From NCBI GenBank assembly GCA_910589275.1, contig CAJUTH010000011.1:781-64780 (forward strand): 64,000 nucleotides of DNA, in the 5' to 3' direction. Source of the DNA: an uncultured Dorea sp. (GTDB lineage: Bacteria > Bacillota > Clostridia > Lachnospirales > Lachnospiraceae). The position numbers and the translations under genes are program-made. The notes beneath the pieces were generated by a model, which had not been told where the DNA came from, did not search any database, and worked only from the letters and a program-made list of their open reading frames with translations. This document shows positions 7,702-16,632 of this stretch, piece after piece. How positions within the stretch are numbered: position 1 is the first letter of the stretch; every line of letters begins with the position of its first letter.

Positions 7702-9807
7702 ATGCTGCTTACAGGGCGCGCCGAAGACATTATCCGTATCTTGATCCGGTTTGGGCAGGATAATCCTGTCACAACAGCCATGATATCTGAAGAATTAAAT
7801 ATCAGCAGCCGTTCCATCCAAAGAGAACTGCCCGGCGTAGAACAGTGGCTTGCCGCCGAGGGGTATCGGTTTGTCCGCAAGCGCAGCGTCGGACTGATTC
7901 TGGATGAACCAGACTCCAGACGGAAGGAGCTTCTTGAACTGCTGAACTTAAGCAAGTCCACAGCCGTTACTGTAGACGACCGCAGAGACCGCCAAATCAT
8001 TCTCCGGCATGAAATCCTTTTTGCCAGAGAACCTTTAAAGGCCTATTATTTCACAGAGAAGCTGGGAATATCCGACGGAACGCTGGCAAATGACTTAAAC
8101 CTGCTGGAAGGCTGGTTTGAGAAATATCATCTGCAGCTCATCCGCAGACAGGGGCTTGGCATCTTTCTGGAAGGCTCGGAGGTTTCCAGAAGGCAGGCGG
8201 TGACTTCCCATATCTGCAGCCAGTTAAGCCAGAGAAGGGAATCCGCTTCGATGCAGGGCCTTGATTCTTCCAGACAGAGTATCCGCATCAGCGAAGTTCC
8301 CCTTTCTGTGACCTCGGCTGTCACCCGGATTCTGACGGAAGGCGAAGAGCGCCTGTCCCTGCGCCTTTCCGACAATGGATACCTGCACCTGCTGGCATAT
8401 ATCTCCTACTCGGTCTGCCGGATACAGCAGGGATTTATCATTGACTATGCAGAACCGTCGGCTGCTGATCTGTCTATGGAGCCGGAGTTTGCCGTAGCGG
8501 AGTACTTAATGAAGCAGCTCCGCGGCCAGTTCAGCCTGCCGATCATCGAAAGCGAGACCCAGTACCTTGCCGTATTTCTCACCGGCGTACGGATCTGGCC
8601 TGTCAGCCGCCGGGATCTGACTACAAAGAGGGATTTTGATATCCATCAGATCACGCTCTCTATCATTAAAATCGTGGGAGACAACTTAGGCGTAGATTTC
8701 AGCGACGATCCAAAGCTTCCCACAGAGTTGGGGACACATATCCAGCCCACCATCGGAAGACTCCGGGCCGGAATCCCCATCGAGAATCCGCTCTTAAAGG
8801 ATTTTCAGACCAACTATGAGAAAATCTATCACGCCTGCGCGGACGGCTGCTCTTCCCTCTCTGAACTGTATGGACTGCCTCCGTTTCCGGCCGCGGAGAT
8901 CGGATTTATCACTATTTATTTTGTGATGGCGCTGGACCGCAAGGCTAAGCTTAACCGCCGGATCTCCGCCATCATCGTCTGCCCCACCGGAATCGGAAGC
9001 TCCAGACTGCTGGCGGAGAATCTAAAAAAGGAATATCCGGATCTGGATATCCGGGGAACCATGTCCGCGTTTGACATTGACCCCGAAAAGCTCTCTGCCG
9101 AGGGCGTCGACCTGATCATTTCCACCGTGAAGCTGGACACTTCTTACCGGTGGCTGCGGGTCAGCCCGATCCTTGCAAAGCAGGACAAAATGCTTCTTAA
9201 TTCCAAGATAAAACTGATCCTGTCCCAGAAGCAGCATCAGGAACAGACGGCCAGGCCGCTCCCCGCAGCGCCTCTTACAAAAGACGACGTGATGCATATT
9301 TCAGCCCTTGGGGATGAGATCTATCATCTGCTTAAGAATATCCGCTTCGGGCGGGCTCCGGTGCTGCAGAGCCGGGAGGATATCATCATCCACGCGGCGT
9401 CCCTCTTTGCCGACATGCCGGGGATGGAGCAGCGTTTTTATGAGATCATGAAAAAGAGGGACCAGCTTGCGGACACCTACATGAAGCCCTTCCACACCCT
9501 TTTTCTTCACGGCAGGAGCCCGGATATCACGCATCCCTGCTTTGGGTATGTTCATTTAGAGCCGCCCATTTACGAGAACGGAAGAATCATACTGGGCGCC
9601 ATCATCTCGTTCATCCCGGAAAAGGACAGCCATAAGACCGCTGCATCCCTCGCCAGCGAAATCGTCGGCGCCCTGTTAGAAGAACCCGACCTGCTGGCCG
9701 CCCTGCGGAAAGCTGACGACGAGCTGTTTACCAGCCTTCTGGAGGTGTCGCTGCTCAAATATTATAAGCGCCGCGCGGCATCCATTCTGGGACTGGCAAA
9801 TAAATAA
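7702..9807 (+). CDS. mtlR: MtlR-type PRD activator of the mannitol operon
   Basis: This 701-residue regulator has an N-terminal helix-turn-helix pair (residues 1-90, TTAMISEELNISSRSIQREL), two PRD domains in the middle, an EIIB-like segment with a Cys in IIVCPTGIGSSRLL (about 420-435), and a C-terminal EIIA-like domain (about 545-700). Such proteins activate PTS operons and are tuned by phosphorylation of PRD histidines, the EIIB-like Cys and the EIIA-like His. The canonical AxPH phosphohistidine motif of EIIA is not apparent here (YMKPFHTLFLHG instead), so control by that domain may be altered. An AAGGAGG site lies five bases before the ATG, and the gene is divergent from mtlA. Confidence 0.88.
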   Translation: MLLTGRAEDIIRILIRFGQDNPVTTAMISEELNISSRSIQRELPGVEQWLAAEGYRFVRKRSVGLILDEPDSRRKELLELLNLSKSTAVTVDDRRDRQIILRHEILFAREPLKAYYFTEKLGISDGTLANDLNLLEGWFEKYHLQLIRRQGLGIFLEGSEVSRRQAVTSHICSQLSQRRESASMQGLDSSRQSIRISEVPLSVTSAVTRILTEGEERLSLRLSDNGYLHLLAYISYSVCRIQQGFIIDYAEPSAADLSMEPEFAVAEYLMKQLRGQFSLPIIESETQYLAVFLTGVRIWPVSRRDLTTKRDFDIHQITLSIIKIVGDNLGVDFSDDPKLPTELGTHIQPTIGRLRAGIPIENPLLKDFQTNYEKIYHACADGCSSLSELYGLPPFPAAEIGFITIYFVMALDRKAKLNRRISAIIVCPTGIGSSRLLAENLKKEYPDLDIRGTMSAFDIDPEKLSAEGVDLIISTVKLDTSYRWLRVSPILAKQDKMLLNSKIKLILSQKQHQEQTARPLPAAPLTKDDVMHISALGDEIYHLLKNIRFGRAPVLQSREDIIIHAASLFADMPGMEQRFYEIMKKRDQLADTYMKPFHTLFLHGRSPDITHPCFGYVHLEPPIYENGRIILGAIISFIPEKDSHKTAASLASEIVGALLEEPDLLAALRKADDELFTSLLEVSLLKYYKRRAASILGLANK

Positions 9808-9851
9808 ATTTCTATGGATTTTAACTTGTCTATGATCAGGGAGAATGACAA

Positions 9852-10631
9852 ATGAAAGTAACTGTTTTGGTGGAAAATACTTCTCTGAATGAGGAGCTTC
9901 GTGCGGAGCACGGACTTTCGCTTTATATAGAAACAAACCGCGGCAAACTCTTATTTGATATGGGGCAGACCAGCCTGTTTGCAGACAATGCCGAAAAGCT
10001 CGGCATACATCTAGCCGATGTCGACATTGCCGTCCTTTCCCACGGCCATTACGACCATGGCGGCGGCCTCGGCAGATTTCTGGAAATCAACCAAAAGGCT
10101 CCCGTCTATCTGAGCCGCTATGCTTTTGAAGCGCATTTCCACGGCCCGGATAAATATATCGGCCTCGATCCCTCCCTTGCCGGAAACCAGAGGCTAGTCC
10201 CCACCGGAGATACCGCTTCTCTCGGCTCAGGACTTATGCTGTATTCCTGCAATCACTGCCGCAAATCCTATGAACTCGGCAGCTTCGGCCTTAGTGTGAA
10301 ACAGCAGGATAGCTTTCTGCCGGATGATTTCCGCCACGAACAGTATCTTCTGATGGAAGAAAACCACAAGAGAGTGCTGTTCAGCGGATGCTCCCACAAA
10401 GGCATTCTGGATATTGCCGCATGGTTCCGGCCCGACGTTCTGATCGGCGGATTCCATTTCTCCAAGCTGCAGCCGGACGAGACTCTCGCCGGATATGCCA
10501 GATACTTAAACAGTTTCCCCACGGTATACTATACCTGCCATTGTACCGGAACAGCCCAGTTTGCATTTATGAAATCCTATATGGACCATTTACACTATCT
10601 GTCCACCGGGCAGAGCATCACACTCAAATAA
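9852..10631 (+). CDS. MBL-fold metallo-hydrolase
   Basis: This 259-residue protein has the metallo-beta-lactamase metal site SHGHYDHGGG at about 59-68, a GCSHKGILDI segment near 179-188 and a late CHCTGTAQF motif near 229-237. This pattern belongs to the branch annotated as 7,8-dihydropterin-6-methyl synthase-like hydrolases. The substrate cannot be read from sequence. It begins 44 nt after mtlR on the same strand and may be cotranscribed. No signal peptide is visible, so it should be cytoplasmic. Confidence 0.85.
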   Translation: MKVTVLVENTSLNEELRAEHGLSLYIETNRGKLLFDMGQTSLFADNAEKLGIHLADVDIAVLSHGHYDHGGGLGRFLEINQKAPVYLSRYAFEAHFHGPDKYIGLDPSLAGNQRLVPTGDTASLGSGLMLYSCNHCRKSYELGSFGLSVKQQDSFLPDDFRHEQYLLMEENHKRVLFSGCSHKGILDIAAWFRPDVLIGGFHFSKLQPDETLAGYARYLNSFPTVYYTCHCTGTAQFAFMKSYMDHLHYLSTGQSITLK

Positions 10632-10697
10632 AGAATGTGCTAAAGCACATTCTCGCGCCGAGCGCGGTCGCTTGCGACTTAATTCCTCTTCGCGCGA
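10632..10697. repeat. AGAATGTGC-type palindromic repeat, copy 1
   Basis: A hairpin AGAATGTGC-taaa-GCACATTCT (10632-10653) is followed by CGCGCCGAGCGCGGTCG and a second stem pairing CTCGCGC with GCGCGAG around GTCGC/GCGAC. The first 39 bases recur, with changes, at 58685-58723. It starts right at the MBL stop. Confidence 0.7.
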
Positions 10698-10710
10698 GTG
10701 CGCATTATTA

Positions 10711-10779
10711 TTTTTTATCTTATTAGGAAGACTCTTTCACGCTTTAGCGTGACAAGGTCTTTCCTAATAAGATAAAAAA
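10711..10779. terminator. Long stem-loop between convergent genes
   Basis: Nineteen bases at 10711-10729 pair perfectly with 10761-10779. Inside is a second hairpin with arms TCACGC and GCGTGA. The T/A-rich ends allow termination on both strands between the MBL gene and ptsI. Confidence 0.65.
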
Positions 10780-10817
10780 CAGGCGGTGTGGGAACAATCT
10801 CCCTGCACCGCCTGTTT
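10774..10817 (-). terminator. ptsHI terminator
   Basis: On the minus strand AACAGGCGGTG pairs with CACCGCCTGTT and is followed by TTTTTT, a classic intrinsic terminator 14 bases past the ptsI stop. Its T-run overlaps the long stem-loop next to it. Confidence 0.85.
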
Positions 10818-10830
10818 ATCTTCAACAACA

Positions 10831-12435
10831 TTATTTTCTGTTCAGGATCTGCTCCCTCACATAGTCAATGCTTCCGGCTGACATACTGAACTCATCCAGT
10901 CCAAGATCCAGAAGCGTCTCAACCGCCTTCTGATCTCCCGCCATCTCGCCGCACATACCTACTTTAATGCCTTCTTTATGGCCGGCCTCGATTACCCAGC
11001 CGATTGCCTTAATAACTGCCGGGCTGAAGTAATTGTACTTCTTGGCAATCTTCTTGTTTCCACGGTCAACAACCAGAATGTACTGTGTCAGGTCGTTGGT
11101 TCCGATACTGAAGAAGTCTGCTTCCTTCGCAAATTCATCTGCGAGCAGAACGCTTGCCGGAGTCTCAATCATCATGCCCATCTCAATATCCTTGTCGTAT
11201 TTCTGGCCTCTCTCGTCCAGTTCCTTCTTGCATTCCTCTACAATGGACTTCGCCTCAAGGAGCTCTTCCATAGAAATAATCATCGGGAACATAATCCTTA
11301 CATGGCCAAAGGCGCTTGCACGCAGGATCGCGCGGAGCTGTTCCTTGAACATATCCTTCATATCCAGAGAAATACGGATCGCCCTCCATCCAAGGAATGG
11401 ATTCTCCTCTTTCTCAAATTCATAGTAGGACAGTTCTTTGTCGCCGCCGATATCCAGTGTACGGATCGTCAGCTCCTGCGACGCCAGCTCTGCCGCTTCT
11501 TTGTATACTGCAAACTGCTCTTCCTCTGTCGGGAAATGTGTATTCTGCATATACAGGAACTCACTTCTGAACAGACCTACGCCGTCGATATTCATCGGCA
11601 GAGCGTTCCGGATATCCTGTACGTTTCCTACGTTTGCACACAGGTAAATTCTCTTTCCGTCCTTCGTTACAGCCGGAGTGCTTCTCAGACCTTCCAGACG
11701 GATCCGCTCCTGTTCATAAGCTTCTTTCTTTGCCAGATATTCCTTCTCTGTGGCCTCGTCCGGCTTCACAACGATGATGCCTTCGCTTGCATCCATACAG
11801 ATGTACTCGCCGTCTTCAACCTTAGAAAGAATGCCCTTAACGCCTACCAGAGTCGGGATGCCCAGACTCTTGGCAATAATAGAAACATGGCTTGTAACGC
11901 CGCCTTCCTCTGTAATAATACCCTTTACCAGTGAGGGATTGATCTTAACCGTATCAGAAGGATACATATCCCGGGCCATAACTACAACCGGCTCTGTAAT
12001 TCCTCCCAGATCCGGAAGCTTCACGCCCTTAACCCCGGCCAACAGACGCTTGCCGATATCTCTTACGTCCGCCGCCCTTTCTTTCATGTACTCGTCGTCC
12101 ATAGATGCAAAAATCATAGCAAACTCATCTATGGTCTCGCTGACTGCCTGCTGGACATTCTTTCTGTCGTTCTTAATTCTGCCCTCTACTCCATCCTGCA
12201 GCATAAAATCATCTGCAATCTCCAGATGCGCCGCAAAGATCTCGTTCTGCTCTGCCAGCTTATTCAGTTCAGCAATAACCGCCGTCTTAGAAGCAGCAAA
12301 CTTATCAATCTCAGCCTGTGCCTGATCCTCTGTGATTGAAGCGGTATCAGGCGTCAAATCCGGCTCAAGATATAAATAAATCTTCTCAACGGCAATACCT
12401 CTCGACGCCGTCTTTTCAACGCGAATCTGTTCCAT
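10831..12435 (-). CDS. ptsI: PTS enzyme I
   Basis: Enzyme I takes phosphate from phosphoenolpyruvate and passes it to HPr, feeding all sugar PTS systems including the two encoded here. The 534-residue protein has the HPr-binding helical part, the phosphohistidine in EEGGVTSHVSIIAKS (H183), the PEP-binding barrel with FRSEFLYM and IGTNDLTQY motifs, and the catalytic Cys in GMCGEMAGD. It is somewhat shorter than the usual 570 residues. It starts one base after the ptsH stop, so the genes are translationally linked. Confidence 0.96.
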   Translation of the reverse strand: MEQIRVEKTASRGIAVEKIYLYLEPDLTPDTASITEDQAQAEIDKFAASKTAVIAELNKLAEQNEIFAAHLEIADDFMLQDGVEGRIKNDRKNVQQAVSETIDEFAMIFASMDDEYMKERAADVRDIGKRLLAGVKGVKLPDLGGITEPVVVMARDMYPSDTVKINPSLVKGIITEEGGVTSHVSIIAKSLGIPTLVGVKGILSKVEDGEYICMDASEGIIVVKPDEATEKEYLAKKEAYEQERIRLEGLRSTPAVTKDGKRIYLCANVGNVQDIRNALPMNIDGVGLFRSEFLYMQNTHFPTEEEQFAVYKEAAELASQELTIRTLDIGGDKELSYYEFEKEENPFLGWRAIRISLDMKDMFKEQLRAILRASAFGHVRIMFPMIISMEELLEAKSIVEECKKELDERGQKYDKDIEMGMMIETPASVLLADEFAKEADFFSIGTNDLTQYILVVDRGNKKIAKKYNYFSPAVIKAIGWVIEAGHKEGIKVGMCGEMAGDQKAVETLLDLGLDEFSMSAGSIDYVREQILNRK

Positions 12436-12436
12436 C

Positions 12437-12700
12437 TTACTCTCCTAATCCACTCTCAATTGCATCAATAACTGTCTTAAGAGCCTCTGCCTCGTCTTCT
12501 CCGTCACACTCAACTGTGATCTCGGTTCCGCATTTGATCGCTGCTGACATAAGGTTTAAAACGCTCTTAGCCTGAAGTCTCTTCTCTCCAACAACCAAAA
12601 CAACGTTTGATTTGAATGGAGCTGCTGTCTTAGCCAGTGTTGCAGCCGGCCTAGCGTGGATTCCTGTAGGATTTGAGATTGTTACTTTTTGAGATACCAT
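12437..12700 (-). CDS. ptsH: HPr phosphocarrier protein
   Basis: HPr carries phosphate from enzyme I to the EIIA domains. The 87-residue protein has the active-site His15 in GIHARPA and the regulatory Ser46 in KSVLNLM, the site of HPr kinase in Firmicutes, so it should also serve carbon catabolite repression. A GGGAGG site precedes the ATG. ptsI follows immediately. A consensus promoter lies about 85 bases upstream. Confidence 0.97.
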   Translation of the reverse strand: MVSQKVTISNPTGIHARPAATLAKTAAPFKSNVVLVVGEKRLQAKSVLNLMSAAIKCGTEITVECDGEDEAEALKTVIDAIESGLGE

Positions 12701-12782
12701 TGATATCGTCCTCCCTTATTGTTATATTTGCTTAATATTCTGTGTAAAGTCCCAGTCATTACTATACACATTGTTACCACTA

Positions 12783-12811
12783 AGTATACCCTTTTCGGTT
12801 ACGCTTGTCAA
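12783..12811 (-). promoter_or_regulatory. ptsHI promoter
   Basis: TTGACA (12811-12806) and TATACT (12788-12783) with a 17-bp spacer give a near-perfect sigma-A promoter, fitting high constitutive expression of the general PTS proteins. Confidence 0.8.
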
Positions 12812-12943
12812 ACCTTTGCACAATAATTTTCCTTTTTTGCACGATGGTCTTTTACCAGATGCCAAGTAAACGGATACAGCGTTTAAACCGTCTGTGGTTT
12901 TCATACAATTTTTATATATTTCTTCACTTTATCCATCTAAACA

Positions 12944-12972
12944 TTGACTATTTTCACCAAATACTTTATACT
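12944..12972 (+). promoter_or_regulatory. Promoter of a putative small RNA
   Basis: TTGACT (12944-12949) and TATACT (12967-12972) are 17 bp apart on the plus strand. No protein gene follows on this strand before a terminator at about 13146-13176. Confidence 0.7.
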
Positions 12973-12978
12973 ATATTT

Positions 12979-13176
12979 ATATTCGGAAAGCGTAAAGAGA
13001 GACTAAGAGAGAGAAGCATTTTTACTTATTATAGACCGAAGAAGCCATGCTTCACGCCTGATTATCAGCGGTACGCTACTGATATCTGCTATGAACTGAA
13101 ATTAAAGTAATCAGGTTTCAAATACTCGCGAGAACTGAAACCTAGGGAAGCCCTGAGGGCCTCCTTTTTATTTTTA
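12979..13176 (+). ncRNA. Putative structured small RNA of about 195 nt
   Basis: The stretch between the promoter and a terminator (GCCC-tga-GGGC stem with flanking pairs, then TTTTTATTTTT) has no convincing reading frame but several paired segments. CCTGATTA and TAATCAGG enclose a TATCAG/CTGATA hairpin, AGGTTTCA pairs with TGAAACCT, GAAGC pairs with GCTTC and TTCGG with CCGAA. The CAGG shared by two stems allows exclusive folds. The downstream gene is on the other strand, so a riboswitch leader is unlikely. I could not match it to 6S, SRP, tmRNA or RNase P RNA. Confidence 0.5.
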
Positions 13177-13206
13177 CAGGCTCTTTAATCCTTTTAAATG
13201 GAATTT

Positions 13207-14016
13207 TTATTCCTCTGTTTGCATTTTTTCAACCATATCATCGTACTTAGTCAAGCCAATGCCATAAACATATTCATAATTCATTTCATATGGAAATTCA
13301 AGTCCCTTTTCTTCCAAGCGCTCAATGATTTCCTTTTTTTCCTTCTTGGTAGATACCGGAATAACTGTATTTATTACTCCTTCAACGACTATATCAAACT
13401 GATGATATGGCATTGAAAGACCAACTTCTCCATCCTCAAATCTACCGCTTGCTCTGGCTCCTTTACAGAATAAAGAAAGATTCATATCGCTATTCATATA
13501 TGGTTTTGATATCAAATCACCGCACATAGCCTGGTTTCCAAAAAAGTTCATATTCTTCGGCGCTCCCATTTCATATGCGTAACCCTGTACTATTCTCATT
13601 GCCTGTTTCGCATTGCAAGCTATAATAACAAGATCTGGTAATTCCACTTCTAAAAGCGGGCCGATTTCAATTCCATATATTTCCTGATTAATGTAAGAAA
13701 TTTCATCAACAATCTTTCTTGCAATACTCTTATCCTTGTACAAACCACAGGCATAGTAACTCTGCCCAGCAGCAATACTGACATCCGGTTTTCTGATTCC
13801 AAGCGCAAATGCACCATAATGGCATGTTACCGTATCTTTATTTGCTCTGATATGATTTCCATCCATTCCCTGTCTGACCAGGAAACAAATCGACCCTTTT
13901 TTCACTGTCAAATCTGACAGTGCGTCATAATCCTTCTTAAATTCTAGAAATCTGAGTCCTACAGCTCTCTTATCCAAAGCCAGAATTGCTTCTAAATATT
14001 CTGCTGTGTACTTCAT
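13207..14016 (-). CDS. DUF169 family protein
   Basis: This 269-residue cytoplasmic protein matches the DUF169 family (once called ArCR): a GICF-like SICFLVRQG segment, the conserved TCHYGAFALG motif around residue 90, Cys-containing MCGD and LFCKGAR segments, and a late GVGLSMPYHQF-like stretch. The function of the family is unknown. It starts 12 nt after the substrate-binding protein gene and is the last gene of the ABC transporter operon. Like its neighbours it is notably AT-rich compared with the flanking operons, suggesting the operon was acquired as a unit. Confidence 0.8.
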   Translation of the reverse strand: MKYTAEYLEAILALDKRAVGLRFLEFKKDYDALSDLTVKKGSICFLVRQGMDGNHIRANKDTVTCHYGAFALGIRKPDVSIAAGQSYYACGLYKDKSIARKIVDEISYINQEIYGIEIGPLLEVELPDLVIIACNAKQAMRIVQGYAYEMGAPKNMNFFGNQAMCGDLISKPYMNSDMNLSLFCKGARASGRFEDGEVGLSMPYHQFDIVVEGVINTVIPVSTKKEKKEIIERLEEKGLEFPYEMNYEYVYGIGLTKYDDMVEKMQTEE

Positions 14017-14028
14017 ATCTTTCTACTA

Positions 14029-15627
14029 TTAATCTTCCAAATAACAATTCCAGAAGAACTGCTGGCCAAAGTTTGCGTATCCTTTTAAGTTAGAGCTTAA
14101 ACCATGAATTCTCTTATGGCTGTATGTCTTAAGATATGGACAGTAATCCCAGAATTTTTTGTACATTTCTTTAACCAGTTCAACCCTCTGATTCTGATCA
14201 ACTTCAACCATCATCTTATTAAAGATATCATCCATATCATGAGAATCTTCGTCATCCCAGTTAAGAAGCCATCCACCGGTTGCTGTCCAAGGCTGGAATA
14301 CCTGTGGGTCTGGATTCAACTCACTCCACTCATTTACGTAAATATTCCATCCTTCTTTCTGAGCTCTTTTCTCCATAACTGTCGCACTGTCTACCAATTC
14401 GACCGATACATTCAAACCAATTTCTTTCAACTGGCTCTGAAGAGCCAATGCTCCAGCACTCTCAATTGAACTTTCTTTTGTATCGAGAATCACGATCTCT
14501 TCTCCGTTGTAATTTGATTTTTCTACATACTCTTTAGCCAGTTCAATATCATGAATATTATAAACTCCTTCTCCAGCAGTTTCATCATACCAAGATGTAT
14601 CTTCTCCAAAAAGACATCCATTTAATGACCAGAACTTCTCATCACCGATCTGTGCTGTAGCTAATGATTCCATATCAATACATGTTGCAATAGCTTTTCT
14701 GATATTTACATCATTTGTAGGTGTATTTCCACAGTTAAATGTAACGATACCCATTGTACCATAATCGCAAAGAATTGGATCAACGCCCTCTGCTTTCTCT
14801 AATTCTTCAAAACGGTCAGAAGACACATCTTCAATAAACTGATACTGTCCTGACTCAAGACCTGCGATACGTACACTTGGATCTTCGATAAATTCCACGT
14901 TGATTTCATCAATAAGTGCTTCTCTTTTTCCTGCAAATCCAGATGCTTCTGCTTCATTCATCGCATAGTCATCAAACTTAACTAATTTAACACTCTTGCC
15001 TTCAACATACTCCGCAAGTTTATAAGGGCCTGTACCGATATGCTCTGTAATTGTATCAGATCCGAATTTTTCTACAATTTCTTTTTCTCTAACTACGAAC
15101 TTCTGACAAGATACTGGAGAAGCAAGTAAGTTAAGGAATGCACTGTATGGTGAGCTGAATGTAATTTTCATTTCATAATCACCAACCTGTTCAACAGAAG
15201 TGATAATGTCAATAACTGAATCACCTGCAGGGTTTGTATTTAACCAACGATTGAATGATGCAACAACGTCTTCTGCTGTCATTTCTTTACCATCATGGAA
15301 TTTCACACCTTGACGAATCACAAAATCATACACCAATCCATCATCAGATACTGTATATGACTCCGCTATCTGTGGAACAGCTTCATTTTCTGCATTAAAC
15401 TCAAAGAGGCCTTCATACACGTGATTCATTGTAGCAGATACCTGCCAAATAGTTGTCACATCGCTATCGAGAGATTCTGGAACGTTTTCATATGCAACGG
15501 TAATAGAACTAGCTGCCTTTTCTTCTCCAGATGATGCAGCATTTTCTGATTTACTATTTCCGCAGCCTGCAGCAAGTCCCATTACAAGAGCCGTTGCTAA
15601 TAATAAACTAAGTATTTTCTTTTTCAT
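14029..15627 (-). CDS. Substrate-binding lipoprotein of a peptide/nickel-type ABC transporter
   Basis: This 532-residue protein belongs to the family 5 solute-binding proteins (OppA/DppA/NikA). A lipoprotein signal ends at LAAGC with lipidated Cys22, followed by a Ser/Glu-rich linker. The core has the family motifs AESYTVSDDGLVYDFVIRQG, KFHDGKEMTAEDVV and IGTGPYKL. The ligand is not predictable: peptides, nickel chelates and sugars are all known for the family. A GGAG ribosome site precedes the ATG. It lies 15 nt after the second ATPase gene in a complete five-part transporter operon. Confidence 0.93.
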   Translation of the reverse strand: MKKKILSLLLATALVMGLAAGCGNSKSENAASSGEEKAASSITVAYENVPESLDSDVTTIWQVSATMNHVYEGLFEFNAENEAVPQIAESYTVSDDGLVYDFVIRQGVKFHDGKEMTAEDVVASFNRWLNTNPAGDSVIDIITSVEQVGDYEMKITFSSPYSAFLNLLASPVSCQKFVVREKEIVEKFGSDTITEHIGTGPYKLAEYVEGKSVKLVKFDDYAMNEAEASGFAGKREALIDEINVEFIEDPSVRIAGLESGQYQFIEDVSSDRFEELEKAEGVDPILCDYGTMGIVTFNCGNTPTNDVNIRKAIATCIDMESLATAQIGDEKFWSLNGCLFGEDTSWYDETAGEGVYNIHDIELAKEYVEKSNYNGEEIVILDTKESSIESAGALALQSQLKEIGLNVSVELVDSATVMEKRAQKEGWNIYVNEWSELNPDPQVFQPWTATGGWLLNWDDEDSHDMDDIFNKMMVEVDQNQRVELVKEMYKKFWDYCPYLKTYSHKRIHGLSSNLKGYANFGQQFFWNCYLED

Positions 15628-15642
15628 CGTTTTCTCCTTTTT

Positions 15643-16632
15643 TTAACTTAATAAAAAGCATGCCACTTCGTGTCCACTTTCATATTCCTTTAAATCTGGT
15701 TCCTCCTCTCTACATTTTTCTTTCGCTAGTGAACATCTATTATAAAACGGGCAACACTTATTATCTTTCTTAAATATATCAATATCATCGCATACTTGAA
15801 TATCTTTCATCCTCTTATGCACACTGACACTCGAATCCAACAGTAATTTTGTATAGGGGTGTTTTGGATTATCAAATATCTGATTTTTACTTCCTTTTTC
15901 AACAATCTTTCCCAAATACATAACCACAACGTAATCGCTCACATATTTTACAACCGCAAGGTCATGTGATATAAATAAATATGATAATTTCTTTTCTTCC
16001 TGAATATCTTTCAGCAAATTCAGTATCTGTGCTTGTACCAGAAGATCCAACGCCGAAACCGGCTCATCACAAATAATCAATCGCGGGGTTCCAATAATTG
16101 CTCTTGCAATTGCAATTCGCTGTCTCTGTCCGCCTGAAAATTCATCCGGGTACTTAATTAAATCTTCTTTTTTTAGACCCACATGTTCTATTACTTCTTG
16201 GCAGATACGATCAATTTCAGAAGATGAATAGCTCATATTAACGCTTAATGGCTCTGCAATAATGTTTTTTATCTTCATTTTTGGATTAAATGCTCCATAT
16301 GGATCCTGAAAAACCATCTGCACATCTTTCATTATTTTCCGTTTTTCGTTCTTTTTCATTTGATTTTTTTCAATTCCATCATAGAAGATTTTTCCATCTG
16401 TAGGTTCGATTAATCCCAAAATCAACTTGGCCACTGTAGATTTACCACATCCTGATTCTCCAACTACTGCTACAGTCTCATTTGGTCTGATCTCCAAATC
16501 GACTCCTTTAACAGCATATGTATCTGATTCATTCTTTTTTGAAAACAAATTATAATCTTCGTACTTTTTACTAATATTTTTCAATCTTATAATTGGACTT
16601 TGCTTTGTTTGACGATTTCTTTCTTCCAGCAT
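15643..16632 (-). CDS. OppF/DppF-type ABC ATPase
   Basis: The 329-residue ATPase has Walker A GESGCGKST, the signature SGGQRQRIAIARA, Walker B LIICDEPVSALD and the switch His in FISHDLAVV. The C-terminal extension CPFYNRCSLAKEKC is the Cys cluster typical of oligopeptide/dipeptide ATPases. The chosen start overlaps the end of the partner ATPase gene by 46 nt, with GGGAG ten bases upstream. It energises the permeases encoded upstream. Confidence 0.93.
   Translation of the reverse strand: MLEERNRQTKQSPIIRLKNISKKYEDYNLFSKKNESDTYAVKGVDLEIRPNETVAVVGESGCGKSTVAKLILGLIEPTDGKIFYDGIEKNQMKKNEKRKIMKDVQMVFQDPYGAFNPKMKIKNIIAEPLSVNMSYSSSEIDRICQEVIEHVGLKKEDLIKYPDEFSGGQRQRIAIARAIIGTPRLIICDEPVSALDLLVQAQILNLLKDIQEEKKLSYLFISHDLAVVKYVSDYVVVMYLGKIVEKGSKNQIFDNPKHPYTKLLLDSSVSVHKRMKDIQVCDDIDIFKKDNKCCPFYNRCSLAKEKCREEEPDLKEYESGHEVACFLLS

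Noticed and set aside
10978..11934. Long plus-strand frame (318 codons) opposite ptsI
   Set aside because: It is antisense to a clear enzyme I gene, has no ribosome site and a composition typical of the reverse strand of a coding region.
12979..13176. 6S RNA identity for the putative small RNA
   Set aside because: I could not see the closing stem between the two ends or the large central bubble expected for 6S RNA.
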